Shown here: positions 20,439 to 30,563 of the stretch, piece by piece
How positions within the stretch are numbered: the first letter of the stretch is position 1
Layout of the letters: every line of letters begins with the position of its first letter
Source of the DNA: Lewinellaceae bacterium
Lineage (GTDB): Bacteria > Bacteroidota > Bacteroidia > Chitinophagales > Saprospiraceae
Direction: 5' to 3'
Assembly: GCA_016708875.1 (NCBI GenBank)
Contig: JADJFA010000027.1
Location: 9,763-73,762 of the forward strand
Length of the DNA: 64,000 nt
Translations under genes and position numbers: made by a program
The notes under the pieces: model-generated
Seen by the model: only the letters and a program-made list of their open reading frames with translations
Databases searched by the model: none
Told to the model about the DNA's origin: nothing

Positions 20439-22455
20439 TTTCCCTCGCTGCTCGCATGAGGAAGTATGCCAAAAGTGCGAAACCTCCAACGGCGAGAATG
20501 TTGTAGCCATTTTGGCCGATCTCGTTTACGATGGAATGTTCCATATTGACCGTTTCAAGCATCGCAGCGGTACCATCTGAAGCCTGGAACAATGCAACAA
20601 TTACCCCGGCCAATGCGCCACCTGCCACCAAGCCTGTGGCAAACAAACTGCCTTTTCCAAGTTCGGAATCTTCCACTTCCCGATTTTTTCTACGCGCCCA
20701 CCAATCAGACAAACCTTTCAAAGCGCCTCCAATCCAAATAGGGAGTGTGGTAGCAAGGGGCAAATAAAACCCTACCGCAAAAGACAGTGATTTTACAGCG
20801 CAGAGCTCAAGCGTAATAGCAAAGAACAATCCTACCAACACAAATTGCCAGTCAAGGTTGAATGAAAGTAACCCTTTTATTAAAGTGGCCATCAACGTAG
20901 CCTGTGGGGCGTTAAATTTTTCACCGATGGCGTGTTCAATCCCAAGCGCCCGCATCTCGGCAGTCGGATTATCTAGGAAAAGCACTGTGGCCCCGATCAC
21001 CAGGGATGAAACCACCACGCCGATGAACAACGCCAGTTGTTGATACCGGGGCGTGGCACCAATCAGGTAGCCCGTTTTTAAATCCTGAGAAGTAGCACCT
21101 GCATTGGCAGCAGCAATACACACCAGACCACCTACAACAAGCGCCATTGGCTCATACACTTTTCCGGTCCAACCAACACCTATAAATACCAGCGCCGTGC
21201 CCATAATGGTGGCGATGGTCATCCCGGAAACGGGACTATTGCTACTCCCAATGATTCCAACAATACGGCTGGCGACCGTCACAAAGAAAAATCCAAAAAT
21301 GATGACAAGAATGCCAATCAGTATTTTACTGAAAAAGTTATCACCAGGCATACCGGGTAAAACGGCCATTAAAAGTACCAATGCAAGACTGCCTATAGCC
21401 ACCACTTTAAGGGAGAGGTAGTTTTCGGTACGGGCCGTCGCTACACTTTTGTCGCGGTTGCGCATATCGCCTAAGCTGTCTTTGAAAGAGGATACAATGG
21501 TTGGCATTGTTTTGATCAAGGTGATAAATCCTGCTCCGGCCACTGCGCCTGCGCCTATTTGTCGGATATAGGCTCGATATATGGCTTCAGAAAGGTTGCC
21601 AAAACTATGTGTTGCGGGATCCCAGCCAAAACGAGCACTGGCTTCCAAAGGATTCATCAAGTCCAGTTTATCCAATTGTGCTGCAATAACATCCGGAGGT
21701 ACTAACGTGGCTAATAGCGGTGTCAGGCCAAACCAGGCCATGACGCCACCTGCTACCAACCCCGGCAATTCCAGGACCGATAATATACCCCACGCCCAGG
21801 TATTCCGGACTGATTTCGCCACTCAGGCGAGCAGCAGGCAAGTATTTATTGGTGGCACTCGATACCCACTGGGGGCTTCGGCAATAATGAAAACCCTTTG
21901 CAACATGGCGTATCCCAAGGCAAAACCAAGGCCCTGGTACGCTGTTTTAGCAAAATCGCCACCTTTTTCCCCGGCAATTAAAACCTGTGCGCATGCAGTG
22001 CCTTCTGGATAGGGTAAAGTATCGTGTTCTTTCACAATTAAGGACCTGCGCAGCGGGATCATCATCAAAACACCCAATATGCCACCGAAGATCGCCAGCA
22101 TGAGGATGGTCCAATAATTGAAGTATCCTTTTCCGATGCCATCGCTGAGGAACAGAAATGCTGGCAAGGTAAATACGACCCCGGCGGCCACTGACTCCCC
22201 GGCAGAACCTGTTGTTTGAATAATATTGTTTTCTAAAATCGTAGTTCCTAAAAATTTTCTCCCCAGCGAAATAGCCAGTACGGCGATCGGGATGGAAGCA
22301 GAAACCGTCAACCCAGCCTTCAATGCCAGGTAAACAGTGGCCGCTCCAAAAAGTATTCCGAACAAAGCGCCGATAACAACAGCACGTAACGTGAACTCTT
22401 TAACAGAAACATTCGTTGCAGGAATGTAGGGCTTGAAATCAGAGATGTCTTTCAT
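20434..22455 (-). CDS. OPT-family oligopeptide/metal-chelate transporter (compensating frame breaks)
   Basis: Polytopic inner-membrane transporter of the OPT family. The start MKDISDFKPYIPATNVSVKE is followed by many hydrophobic helices (GILFGAATVYLALKAGLTVS; NIIQTTGSAGESVAAGVVFT, the OPT signature). Total length of 673 codons is usual. An in-frame stop appears at 21823-21825, but between about 21745 and 21865 another frame reads ATNKYLPAARLSGEISPEYL and YIIGPGIAG, which is the conserved OPT text, so two compensating indels explain it. It imports peptides or metal-siderophore type chelates; substrate unknown. Its stop lies in a heptamer array. Confidence 0.86.
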
Positions 22456-22618
22456 AAAATGATTGAGTGAACGGGTGAAGGCATGTCACATGGTGGTCGG
22501 GCGAAAGGTAGAAAAAATCGTTTCTACAGGAACTATGTTAATTATTGAGATTCTAAAATGACGTTTGTACTTTGACGTTTGGCATAAAATCCTTGTCTCC
22601 TCTCAACATATTACGCGC

Positions 22619-22626
22619 TACCTTTG
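22619..22626 (+). promoter_or_regulatory. -7 box TACCTTTG of the PorP/SprF gene
   Basis: Exact TAnnTTTG, 21 bases before the ATG, with TTG at 22593-22595 about 23 bases upstream as a possible -33 element. Confidence 0.6.
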
Positions 22627-22647
22627 CCCAAATTCATTCCCATAAGC

Positions 22648-23593
22648 ATGAAGCAACTCTTCTATTTCTCCTTTTTGATGACCGTTTTGTCGACGACGCT
22701 ATCGGCGCAAGACAAACATTTTACTCAATTCTACGCCGCACCACTTAGCCTCAACCCGGCATTGACGGGTGCGATGGAAGGCAGCTACCGCGTTGGAACG
22801 ATTTACCGGGATCAATGGCGCAAAGTGCTCGACAACCCAATTAAAACCTTTTCGATGTTTGCCGACCTGCGTTTCGATACGCGTCGCAAAAAGAACAACG
22901 ACGACGCTATTGGCTTGGGACTGATGTTTTTAATGATAAGGTGAGTGTGGTCGATTTCAGTACAACCCAAATTGCTGTATCCCTGGCGTATCATAAAGCG
23001 CTGGGCGTCAATAACAAACAATTCTTGACCGTTGGGCTGCAAGGTGGGCTCACGCAGCGAAATGTCAGTTACGGGTCACTTCATTTCCACGATGAATTCG
23101 ATGGAACTACTGGATATTCAGGTCAAACAGCCGAAGTTTTACCTGGTAATAACTTCTCGTATCCCGATTACAGCGCTGGATTAAACTACACCGCAGAAGT
23201 GGGAAAAGGTGGCCGTTTTTATGCCGGTGCAGCAATACACCACTTCTTACAGCCCAATATTTCCTTCTATGAAAACAAAGGAAAAGGGGATAAACTTTAT
23301 ACCAAATACTCCAGTCAACTAGCCGCCAATTTGCCCCTGACCCGCGACAATCGCATTCAAATCCATCCGCGTTTTTTGGTGGCCATGCAGGGTCCGCATA
23401 TGGAGCTGAATACAGGAACCAACCTGCGCTTTGCCATGGGCCAATATGGCTCAACAGCACTTCAAGTAGGCAGTTGGGCGCGTTCTGTGCGCAATACCGA
23501 TGGCTTTGGACTTGATGCCATCGTAGCACTGGTTGGAAGGTTACGTACCTGGGCAACTACAATAACGAGGATATTATCTGTCCAAAGTTTTAG
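22648..23593 (+). CDS. PorP/SprF family T9SS membrane protein (frame breaks, apparent internal deletion)
   Basis: Outer-membrane component of the PorP/SprF family, accessory to type IX secretion and gliding. The signal peptide MKQLFYFSFLMTVLSTTLSAQ is followed by the family opening DKHFTQFYAAPLSLNPALTG, with GTIYRDQWRKV near residue 50. A break near 22940 moves to VVDFSTTQIAVSLAYHKAL. The natural end YLGNYNNEDIICPKF with stop at 23591-23593 is a family signature but is one frame off the body, and follows LDAIVALVG directly; relatives have some 35-40 more residues between these points. If left unrepaired the frame runs into the heptamer array that begins right after the stop. Confidence 0.85.
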
Positions 23594-23700
23594 CGGCAGA
23601 CGGCAGACGGCAGACGGCAGACGGCAGACGGCAGACGGCAGACGGCAGACGGCAGACGGCAGACGGCAGACGGCAGACGGCAGACGGCAGACGGCAGAGG
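23594..23700 (+). repeat. Heptanucleotide array (CGGCAGA)15
   Basis: Fifteen near-identical tandem copies of CGGCAGA start on the base after the restored stop codon of the PorP/SprF gene. No inverted partner is nearby. On this strand the unit has no stop codon, so an unrepaired frame reads through as a false tail of RRQTADG repeats. Confidence 0.92.
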
Positions 23701-23781
23701 CAGCCAAAAAATAGTTGGGGTAAAGGTTATGTTACCTGGCTACCCCAATTACCCTTTCGTTAATTTTTTAGTTTTACAATC

Positions 23782-23802
23782 AAGGCGGTTAAAAACCGCT
23801 TT
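23782..23802. terminator. Short bidirectional hairpin
   Basis: AAGGCGGTT, loop AAA, then AACCGCTTT, between the convergent PorP/SprF and OmpH genes. The T-rich flank upstream and the A run fit a terminator usable from both sides. Confidence 0.5.
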
Positions 23803-23808
23803 GCAAGG

Positions 23809-24316
23809 TTATTCAATGTTCAGTTTGGTTTTGACCAACTGGGTTACATCCAGTGATTCATGGGCATATAGCACCATGTTAGAGTTGGTATCAAACACGA
23901 AAATGAATCATGCTCTTGTGCAACATCGCTCATTGCCTTGTTGACGCGTTCAAGTATGGGAGAAAACAGTTCTTCACGTTTTTGAGCCAATTTCTCATAT
24001 ACCTCTTGCTCATATTTTGCAATCGCCTCTTGCTCTTCGGCAAGTTTGGCATTTTGAATCTCGAGCTCTTTAGGAGAAATGGTGCCCTGTTCTTCTTTGC
24101 GTTTTAATTCTGCCGCTTTATCCTGTAGTCCCTTCACCATCTCCTGCCCTTTTTTTTGCAGTTGGGTTTGAAAACTTTTCAATTCGCTGTCGGCCTGTTT
24201 CATCTCAGGTATATTGGTCAACAAAGCAGAGGAATTGCAGTAGCAAATTTTTGGGAAAAGCCGACGGTTGCAACCATGACGGTAAAGCAAAGGGTCAGCA
24301 ACGTTGATTTATTCAT
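23809..24316 (-). CDS. OmpH/Skp-family periplasmic chaperone, paralogue 1 (frame breaks)
   Basis: Periplasmic holdase for unfolded outer-membrane proteins. The signal peptide MNKSTLLTLCFTVMVATVGFSQ starts at 24316 and is out of frame with the body, which reads SSALLTNIPEMKQADSELKS then a long charged helix (LQKKGQEMVKGLQDKAAELK, EEQEAIAKYEQEVYEKL), the tentacle-like coiled coil of Skp. Near 23890 a missing base hides the natural end FVFDTNSNMVLYAHESLDV...LNIE with stop 23809-23811. About 169 codons. A second OmpH gene lies just upstream; such tandem copies after bamA-like genes are frequent in Bacteroidota. Confidence 0.85.
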
Positions 24317-24364
24317 TTTTTGTTGAAAATTGTTGAAAAAACGCAAAAGCTGCGAAGATTGGGG

Positions 24365-24372
24365 CAAAAATA
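24365..24372 (-). promoter_or_regulatory. -7 box TATTTTTG of OmpH paralogue 1
   Basis: TAnnTTTG on the minus strand, 48 bases upstream of the start at 24316. Confidence 0.45.
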
Positions 24373-24409
24373 AGCAGCCGAAGCGTCAAATGGTTTACTT
24401 ACACAGATA

Positions 24410-24491
24410 AAGGTTGATAAAGTTGGCGCAGGGAGTCACATAGTGGCCGATTGGGGCACATTAAACCCTGAATTTCAACTTTATCAACCTT
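24410..24491. repeat. 16-bp inverted repeat between the two OmpH genes
   Basis: AAGGTTGATAAAGTTG (24410-24425) and its exact reverse complement (24476-24491) flank 50 bases. It begins 13 bases after the stop of the upstream OmpH gene, so it could end that transcript or form a processing site between the two chaperone genes. Confidence 0.6.
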
Positions 24492-24503
24492 CGTGATTTT
24501 TCT

Positions 24504-25022
24504 TTAACCCTTTTTCAATGCAGCCTTCAGGTCTTCAGTCTTATCATTTTTCTTGTCGGAAAAGATAAGGCCCGATGCACTGCCTTTGTCAAAAATAAAC
24601 TCGAAGCCTTTGTCTGTAGCAAATCGTTCGATAGCCCCGTATACTTTGTCTTGAATCGGCTTTACCAACTCTTCGCGTTTTTTAAAAAGAGCGCCTTCTG
24701 GCCCAAATTTGAGGCGTTGCATTTCACGCACCTCTTTTTCTTTGTTCATGATCTCTTCTTCTCTCGACTTTTTCATCTCTTCACTTAGCAGCACTTGCTC
24801 TGCCTGGTATTTGCTGTACATACCTTTCACTTTGTCCTGTTCTTGTGCAATTTCCTGACGCCAGGTGGTGGCTACTTTATCCAGTTGTTCCTGTGCTTTT
24901 TGATACTCAGGGAGGCTTTCCAGAACAGCGGTTACGTCAACAACAGCAATTCGTTGCGCCGTAGCCAGCGCAGTGATAGCGAAAAATAAAAGGGAGGCCG
25001 AAGCAATTTTTTTAATACTCAT
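24504..25022 (-). CDS. OmpH/Skp-family periplasmic chaperone, paralogue 2
   Basis: Intact 172-residue OmpH protein. Signal peptide MSIKKIASASLLFFAITALATAQ, then RIAVVDVTAVLESLPEYQKA (family opening), a highly charged helix (EEMKKSREEEIMNKEKEVRE) and the closing KGFEFIFDKGSASGLIFSDK, as in Skp. It works with the BAM machinery to keep outer-membrane proteins soluble in the periplasm. Its own promoter box is visible upstream, and the second copy follows 188 bases downstream. Confidence 0.92.
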   Translation of the reverse strand: MSIKKIASASLLFFAITALATAQRIAVVDVTAVLESLPEYQKAQEQLDKVATTWRQEIAQEQDKVKGMYSKYQAEQVLLSEEMKKSREEEIMNKEKEVREMQRLKFGPEGALFKKREELVKPIQDKVYGAIERFATDKGFEFIFDKGSASGLIFSDKKNDKTEDLKAALKKG

Positions 25023-25061
25023 GGTGATAATGTGATTTTGAATGGTTGATGTTCAATGGGT

Positions 25062-25069
25062 CAAAAGTA
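25062..25069 (-). promoter_or_regulatory. -7 box TACTTTTG of OmpH paralogue 2
   Basis: TAnnTTTG on the minus strand, 39 bases upstream of the ATG at 25022. Confidence 0.5.
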
Positions 25070-25303
25070 GGTCATTCCCGTGCTTTTGGAGGCTTTGTGA
25101 CGCCAGTTTAGTGATACAAGTTGCTTTTCCTTATTAATTTTGTTTTGGTAATAAAAACTAACCAATTCATTGTCAGCTCCTTTTATCATAAATATTCCTT
25201 TTTTTGCTGTAGGGTTTAACCTGTACTTAACCCGCTATTAAATGATCTTAACGAATCAAAGCGCATATGCAAGCGTTTAAAGCCTGACATCAATTCCTTT
25301 GCG

Positions 25304-25311
25304 TATGTTTG
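25304..25311 (+). promoter_or_regulatory. -7 box TATGTTTG of the receiver-AraC gene
   Basis: TAnnTTTG, 24 bases before the ATG at 25336. It overlaps the earlier in-frame ATG at 25309, which supports 25336 as the real start. Confidence 0.55.
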
Positions 25312-25335
25312 CACGACCGATTTCCTCCAATTCCA

Positions 25336-26890
25336 ATGCTACAACACTATAGATACATTGCTTTTACCCTGTTTTTCGCTGTAGTACAGATAGCTGTAGC
25401 GCAGGAAAAAGCAGTGCTGGATACCCTGGCCAACCGCCTCACACTCTTGTCGCAGCTTTCCCAAGCCGGGAATTTTGAACAGGCTCAGGTGGAATCCGAA
25501 CTCTTCAGGGAATTTTTAAAACGACAAAAACTGCCGCTTTCTCCCAAAGCGGTTCTGTTGCTTTCCGGTATCTATAAAGCCAACCAGGACGACCGGAGCG
25601 CAACCCGTATGCTGGCGGATGCTGAACTTGATGCCCGCCATGACCCCAATCCCAGTTCTAAAGCGGCATTATTGAATGCGCTTGTCCAGGAATGTCGCAA
25701 ATGGGAACTACCCGATCAGGCGCTTACCTGCCAGCAATTGCTCGCGGTAGCGCGCGACTCCATTCAAGTCGGGGAACGCCGTGAAGAGACCCTGAGCATG
25801 CAGCTACAATATGATTCCCTGACGACCTTGCGCGCCCAGGAAATGGCTGATCAGGACAAATATGTCAGGTTGGAAAAAACACGGCCCTAATGTTGGCGGG
25901 CATTATCGCAGCAGTCCTGCTGCTATTGTTGCTTTCCATCGTCAGATCCAATTCGAGCTGGAGCAAACTCTTGAAGAAAAAGGAGCTGGAATGGGAAATC
26001 ATCGCGGCAACATCCATCAGGAAGCAGAAGAAACTGCAGCACAACAGGTACTGGCTGTAACACAATCGAACCAGCAAACCGCCTCAAAGGAGGATCCGTA
26101 TATCTTGTACCAAGGCCAAAAACCAGACCAGATTGCACTGCTCATCGAGCCCAACAGACAGGTCGTTTTATACCTTAAATCACTGCTTTCCGATCGTTTT
26201 CAGATTGAAACAGCACGAACGCCCAATGAGGGGCTCCAAATGGCCAATGATTTATTGCCTGACCTGGTGGTCTGTGATGCACTGCTCAACGGCCAGTCGG
26301 GTATCGAAGTAGCCCGGCAAATTAAACTCTCCGAACGCACCAACCACGTTCCTGTCGTGCTGCTGACCGACAAATTTGGCAACGAAGGCAAACTGGATGC
26401 CTTGCGCGCTGGTGCAGATGTTTGGTTTTCGCGCCCCGTAATCGACGATGAATTCGATGCCTCGGTACAGCGTCTGCTCGATGCCAGGAAAGTGCGACAT
26501 GATGAGTTTAGCCGTTTCATGCAGCTTTACTTCACCGACAATAAAATCACCATTCCAGATCCCTTCCTGCAGCAAACCGTGCAAATGATTGAGCAAAATC
26601 TGGCCAACCCAGATTTTATGGCCGATGAAATGGCTAGAAAGCTGCAACTCACCAAAACGCACTTTACCAAAAAACTCAAAGTACTCACCGGGAAAGAACC
26701 CGTACAAATGATCCGCGAACTCCGGCTTGAAAAAGCAAAGACGCTGCTGGAAAAACGCGCTGGCACGCCCAATGCGATCTCTGAATTGGTCGGTTTTACC
26801 AACCCCGGTACGTTCGCACTTGCCTTTAAAGAGTATTTCGGGGAGAACACCCTGTTGCTGTATTCCATGCCTTCCAACCGGTTGATTTAG
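25336..26890 (+). CDS. Membrane-anchored receiver-AraC transcription regulator (frame breaks)
   Basis: Domain order: signal peptide MLQHYRYIAFTLFFAVVQIAVAQ, a helical periplasmic segment of about 165 residues (TPR-like texture), one membrane helix (AGIIAAVLLLLLLSIVRS, nt 25896-25950), a receiver domain (IALLIEPNRQVVLYLKSLL, DLVVCDALL with the phospho-Asp, VVLLTDK, FSRPV) and a C-terminal AraC HTH (FMADEMARKLQLTKTHFTKK, SELVGFTNPGTFALAFKEYF). The membrane helix sits in a third frame, so there is one indel on each side of it; another near 26845 hides the usual ENPVAVF end, which could extend the gene to 26937. It resembles a hybrid two-component system lacking the kinase core. No cognate kinase is adjacent. 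Confidence 0.8.
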
Positions 26891-27030
26891 CGTTCGTTCG
26901 GTGCAACCTAAAGACATTAACATTGCCTTTAAGTTAAAGCATGCGCTTGTTGCAGCATTCTTGCAACAACTTGCACCAATATAATTATCGACTGTTCGAT
27001 CAACCAAACACCTTAACTACTTGCCTTCCT

Positions 27031-29586
27031 ATGAAAAGATCCTTCCCGATCCTGGCATTGCTCCTGTGTACATGCCAAATGTTGTTGGCCCAAACACCTT
27101 CCCGAATCACCATTAAAGGTACCGCAAAAGACACCCTTGAAAATATCCTTGCCTACGCAACCGTCATGTTGCTAAACCCAAAGGACACCACCCTCGCTAA
27201 TTTCACGCGCAGCGACGACAAAGGGGCGTTTTCCTTTAAAAATGTAAAAAACACCCCTTATCTATTAAAAATCTCCTATATCGGTTATCTGCCATTTCAA
27301 CTCCACTTGCCGGTTTCGGAAAAAGAGACCAACGACCTCGGCGTTTTGCGCAACAAACCGATTTCGAATGAACTCATGGAGGTGGTCATTAAAACCGCAA
27401 AAGCGCCCCTGCGCATCCACGGCGATACCATTGAATACGATGCTACCACCTTTAAAGTACCTAAAAAAAGAAAAAGCCATGAACCTGGAACTCAAAGAAG
27501 AATACAAAAAAGGGGCTTTTGGCAAAATTACTGCCGCCGTCGGTACAGAAGAACGATGGGCCGGCAGGGGCAACTACAACCGGTTTAATCAAAAAGAGCA
27601 GTTGTCATTTATCGGATACGGGAACAATATCAACCAAACAGGTGTCAACTGGGAAGATTATGGCGAATTTAAAGGGCAAAACACCTTTGGAGGCCAGGAT
27701 AACGGTGATTTCGGCTTTTCACAAGGCGGTCGTTATTATATGATTGGTGGTGATGATGTGCCCATCTCCTGGTTCGACGGACGTGGATTTACCAAAAATT
27801 TTGGCGGTGGTACCAATTATAACTTCGACAACAAAAAAACAAAATTCAACATCAGCTACTTCTACAATCAGACGGAGCTGAATGTAGACCAGTACACCAA
27901 CCGGCAAACATTCCTCAGCGATACATCTTTTTTATCGCCGATACGACCAGCAAGTTGGATTTCAGGGGCAATCACAGCATTCCACCCGCCTGGAGCAGGA
28001 GCTGGACTCCTCCAATATATTGATCATCAAGGCAACCGGTCGCATCGGCAATACAAATGGTTCGCAACCGGCAGTATCAACTTTTCTCCGATGAAAACAA
28101 CAACCCCGTCAATTTTATCAACCTCGACAACACCAACAATGGCGACAACTGGCGCGTAGCCGCCTCTACCATTTTCAGGCATAAATTTAAGAAAAAGGGG
28201 CGCTCCTTTGCCATCAGCGGTGGCTACAACAACAGTCGTACCAATGGTATGGAATCGCTTAATTCTTCCAATAGCCTCCTGCTTGGCGCCATACGCCAGT
28301 CAAATGATGGCGAAAATGAAACCCAACAGTATAAATCCAGCTTGCTCCTCACAGAGCCCATTACCAAGCGCTGGTTTTGGGAAACGTTCTACAATTTTAA
28401 CAAAACCGAAAACAACGTCAATCGCCAGGTGGCAGATCCTGAAAATGCCGGGCAGCGCATCGATAGTTTGAGTGTGTTTTACAAAAACAATACCCTGTAC
28501 AACAGGGCTGGCACCAGCCTCCGCTATGCCTATGAAGGTGTAAACGTATCATTTGGCCTGGCCGCGCAACAAATCAGGCTCAACGGGGAATATTCGCGCG
28601 ACCGAAATGAACCATTGCTCGTAGATCCTATCAGCCGTTCCTACAACAATTTTGTACCGAATATTGAAATGAGTTATGAGTTTTCAAACCACCTGGAAAT
28701 CAGCTCTAATTATAACTACAGGGTCACGGAGCCTGAATTACAACAACTGCAGCCTATCCCAAATGTGAACAATCCGGCCTTCCGCTATGTCGGCAACCCG
28801 GATCTGGCGCCGGAAACCAATCATAGCATCGGCTTAAACCTTGGGTATTGGAACCCGGGTAATTTTGCCAATTTCAACATCTGGAGTGAATACAATGTAT
28901 ACGATAGCAAAATTGTAGAAAGCCAGTCTACAGAATTCACCGGCAACCTGGTGCGGGTAACAGCGCGACCTCAGAATGTGGTGGGAGGAACCCGGTTCTC
29001 CACGGAATCTGGTCGAGCTACCCCATTATCAAGACAAAATTGACGGTCAATTTGAGTGGAAATCTCAGCATCGATCAATCACCCGTTTTTGTGGATGCCT
29101 GGAGACCCAAACAAACAGCAACGGATATGAATGCCGCTTGGGATTCCCTTACCCCCAACCAAAAACTCATTGTCGGTTTGAACAGCAATTTTGGATTCAA
29201 CCACACCACCTACGACATCAATGCCAATCTGACCCAAAACATTCAAAACCACAGCGCCGACGCTTCGGTGAAATGGATGTTTATGGAAAAAACGTTTCTT
29301 GAAAGCAATTTCAACTACTCCTTGTTTAAAAACGACCGTTTTACGTTTGACCGTAATGTCGCCTTTGGAATGCCTCATTCGGCGCTTGATCGGAAAAAGC
29401 AACCGGGTAGAAATCCGCCTCGCTGCCTTCGACTTGCTCAACCAACGCGTTAACATTACGCAAAATGCCTCTCTCAACTACGTGACCCGCAGTGTAGCCC
29501 CTACCCTGGCGCGCTATTTTATGCTCAGCCTGAGTTATAATGTGCAGGGATATGAGAACAAGATCAAGAAGAATGATTGGTGGTAA
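27031..29586 (+). CDS. TonB-receptor-like outer membrane barrel with carboxypeptidase-regulatory N-domain (frame breaks, plug region missing)
   Basis: Outer-membrane protein of the OMP_b-brl_3 type. Signal peptide MKRSFPILALLLCTCQMLLAQ; a carboxypeptidase-regulatory-like beta-sandwich (IKGTAKDTLENILAYATVML, FSFKNV, LLKISYIGYLP); NELMEVVIKTAKAPLRIHGD and DTIEYDATTFKVP; then a long barrel with NPDLAPETNHSIGLNLGYW and a C-terminal LSLSYNVQGYENK. Between FKVP and EKAMNLELKEEYKKGAFGK (near nt 27457) relatives carry a plug of about 75 residues that is absent here. Further frame changes lie near 27460, 28040, 29040 and 29370. In many Bacteroidota such a barrel pairs with a GLPGLI protein, which follows here. 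Confidence 0.82.
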
Positions 29587-29683
29587 GACTGTTGACTGTT
29601 GACTGCTGACTGTTGGCTGCTGGCTGCTGGCTGCTGGCTGCTGGATGCTGGATGCTGGATGCTGGATGCTGGATGCTGGATGC
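29587..29683 (+). repeat. Heptanucleotide array GACTGTT / GGCTGCT / GGATGCT
   Basis: About fourteen 7-bp units begin on the base after the stop codon of the barrel gene: GACTGTT-type units (containing TGA across the junction) first, then four GGCTGCT and about five GGATGCT. The unit changes stepwise along the array, as expected from unequal duplication. Confidence 0.9.
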
Positions 29684-29722
29684 GCTCGAAAAAATTTTAT
29701 AAAAACATAAAATCAAGATATT

Positions 29723-30498
29723 ATGACAATATCTTTCAAAATATTTGTTTGCTTTGGCGCTTTTTTTTTCATCGTCTAGCGGTGCAAGTGCGCAAGAAAC
29801 GCCACTACCGGAAGGGAAAATCCGGTACCTCCTGACCCAAAACTATTCGAAAAAATATGCCTCGTTGGAATACATCAGCAAACAGCGCAAAGAACGGAAT
29901 GCTTATATGTGGGGCGGAAGTCGTTCGGAATGGAAAGTGTATACGAACTTATACTTTACGCCAACGAACTCAAATACGAGGAGTCTCAGGAAAATGCCGA
30001 AGACGACGATCAGGGGTATTCCTGGCGGAAAGAAGCTTACACCATTCGCCGCAATTTTGCCACAAGTACCATGCAGGATCACATTGAAATGATGGGAAAA
30101 ACCTATATGATTGAAGATACGATCCATGCGCAAGAATGGAAGATCATGAATGATTTGAAGGAGGTAGCCGGACACATTTGTATGAATGCGTCTTGGATAG
30201 ACACCTTGCGGGACTGAAAATAACCGTCTGGTTTGCCCTTGATATCCCGGTAAGCGCGGGGCCGGAACGTCTCTGCGGGCTTCCCGGACTGATCCTTGAA
30301 GTGGACATAAATGATGGCGCGCTCAACCTTGTAGCCGATAAATTAGACCTTCAAAAGCTCACGACGGAAATGGACGTGCCAAAAAAGCTCAAGGGTAAAA
30401 AAGTAACTGAAGCGGAATACCTGGACGTGATCGCCAAGCACGTGGCTGAAAAAAAGAAAAACGAGGAACCCTGGTTTTGGGGACTTCGGTATTTTTAA
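29723..30498 (+). CDS. GLPGLI family protein (frame breaks)
   Basis: Exported beta-rich protein named for its motif, here GPERLCGLPGLILEVDINDG (nt 30260-30317). The start at 29723 gives a signal-like MTISFKIFVCFGAFFF. The middle (YELILYANELKYEESQENAE, MIEDTIHAQEWKIMNDLKEV) and end (EEPWFWGLRYF) fit the family. Breaks lie near 29765 and at 30215, where an apparent stop interrupts. The family is frequently encoded right after a TonB-receptor-like barrel, as here, suggesting a joint envelope role that is still undefined. Confidence 0.82.
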
Positions 30499-30512
30499 GG
30501 TGATTTTCCGCA

Positions 30513-30539
30513 AGCCATCCCCAAAAAATTCGGATGGCT
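30513..30539. terminator. Bidirectional hairpin between GLPGLI and aspC
   Basis: AGCCATCC (30513-30520) and GGATGGCT (30532-30539) around CCAAAAAATTC, in the 65 bases between two convergent genes. Confidence 0.55.
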
Positions 30540-30563
30540 CATGTTTCCGCAGTCCTATTTATT

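Noticed and set aside
21823..21825. OPT transporter split into two genes by a stop codon
   Set aside because: Conserved OPT text continues in another frame across 21745-21865, so two compensating indels explain the stop.
23594..23714. Arg/Thr/Asp-rich C-terminal tail on PorP/SprF
   Set aside because: It results from reading through the CGGCAGA array after an indel; the conserved end NNEDIICPKF and stop lie just upstream in another frame.
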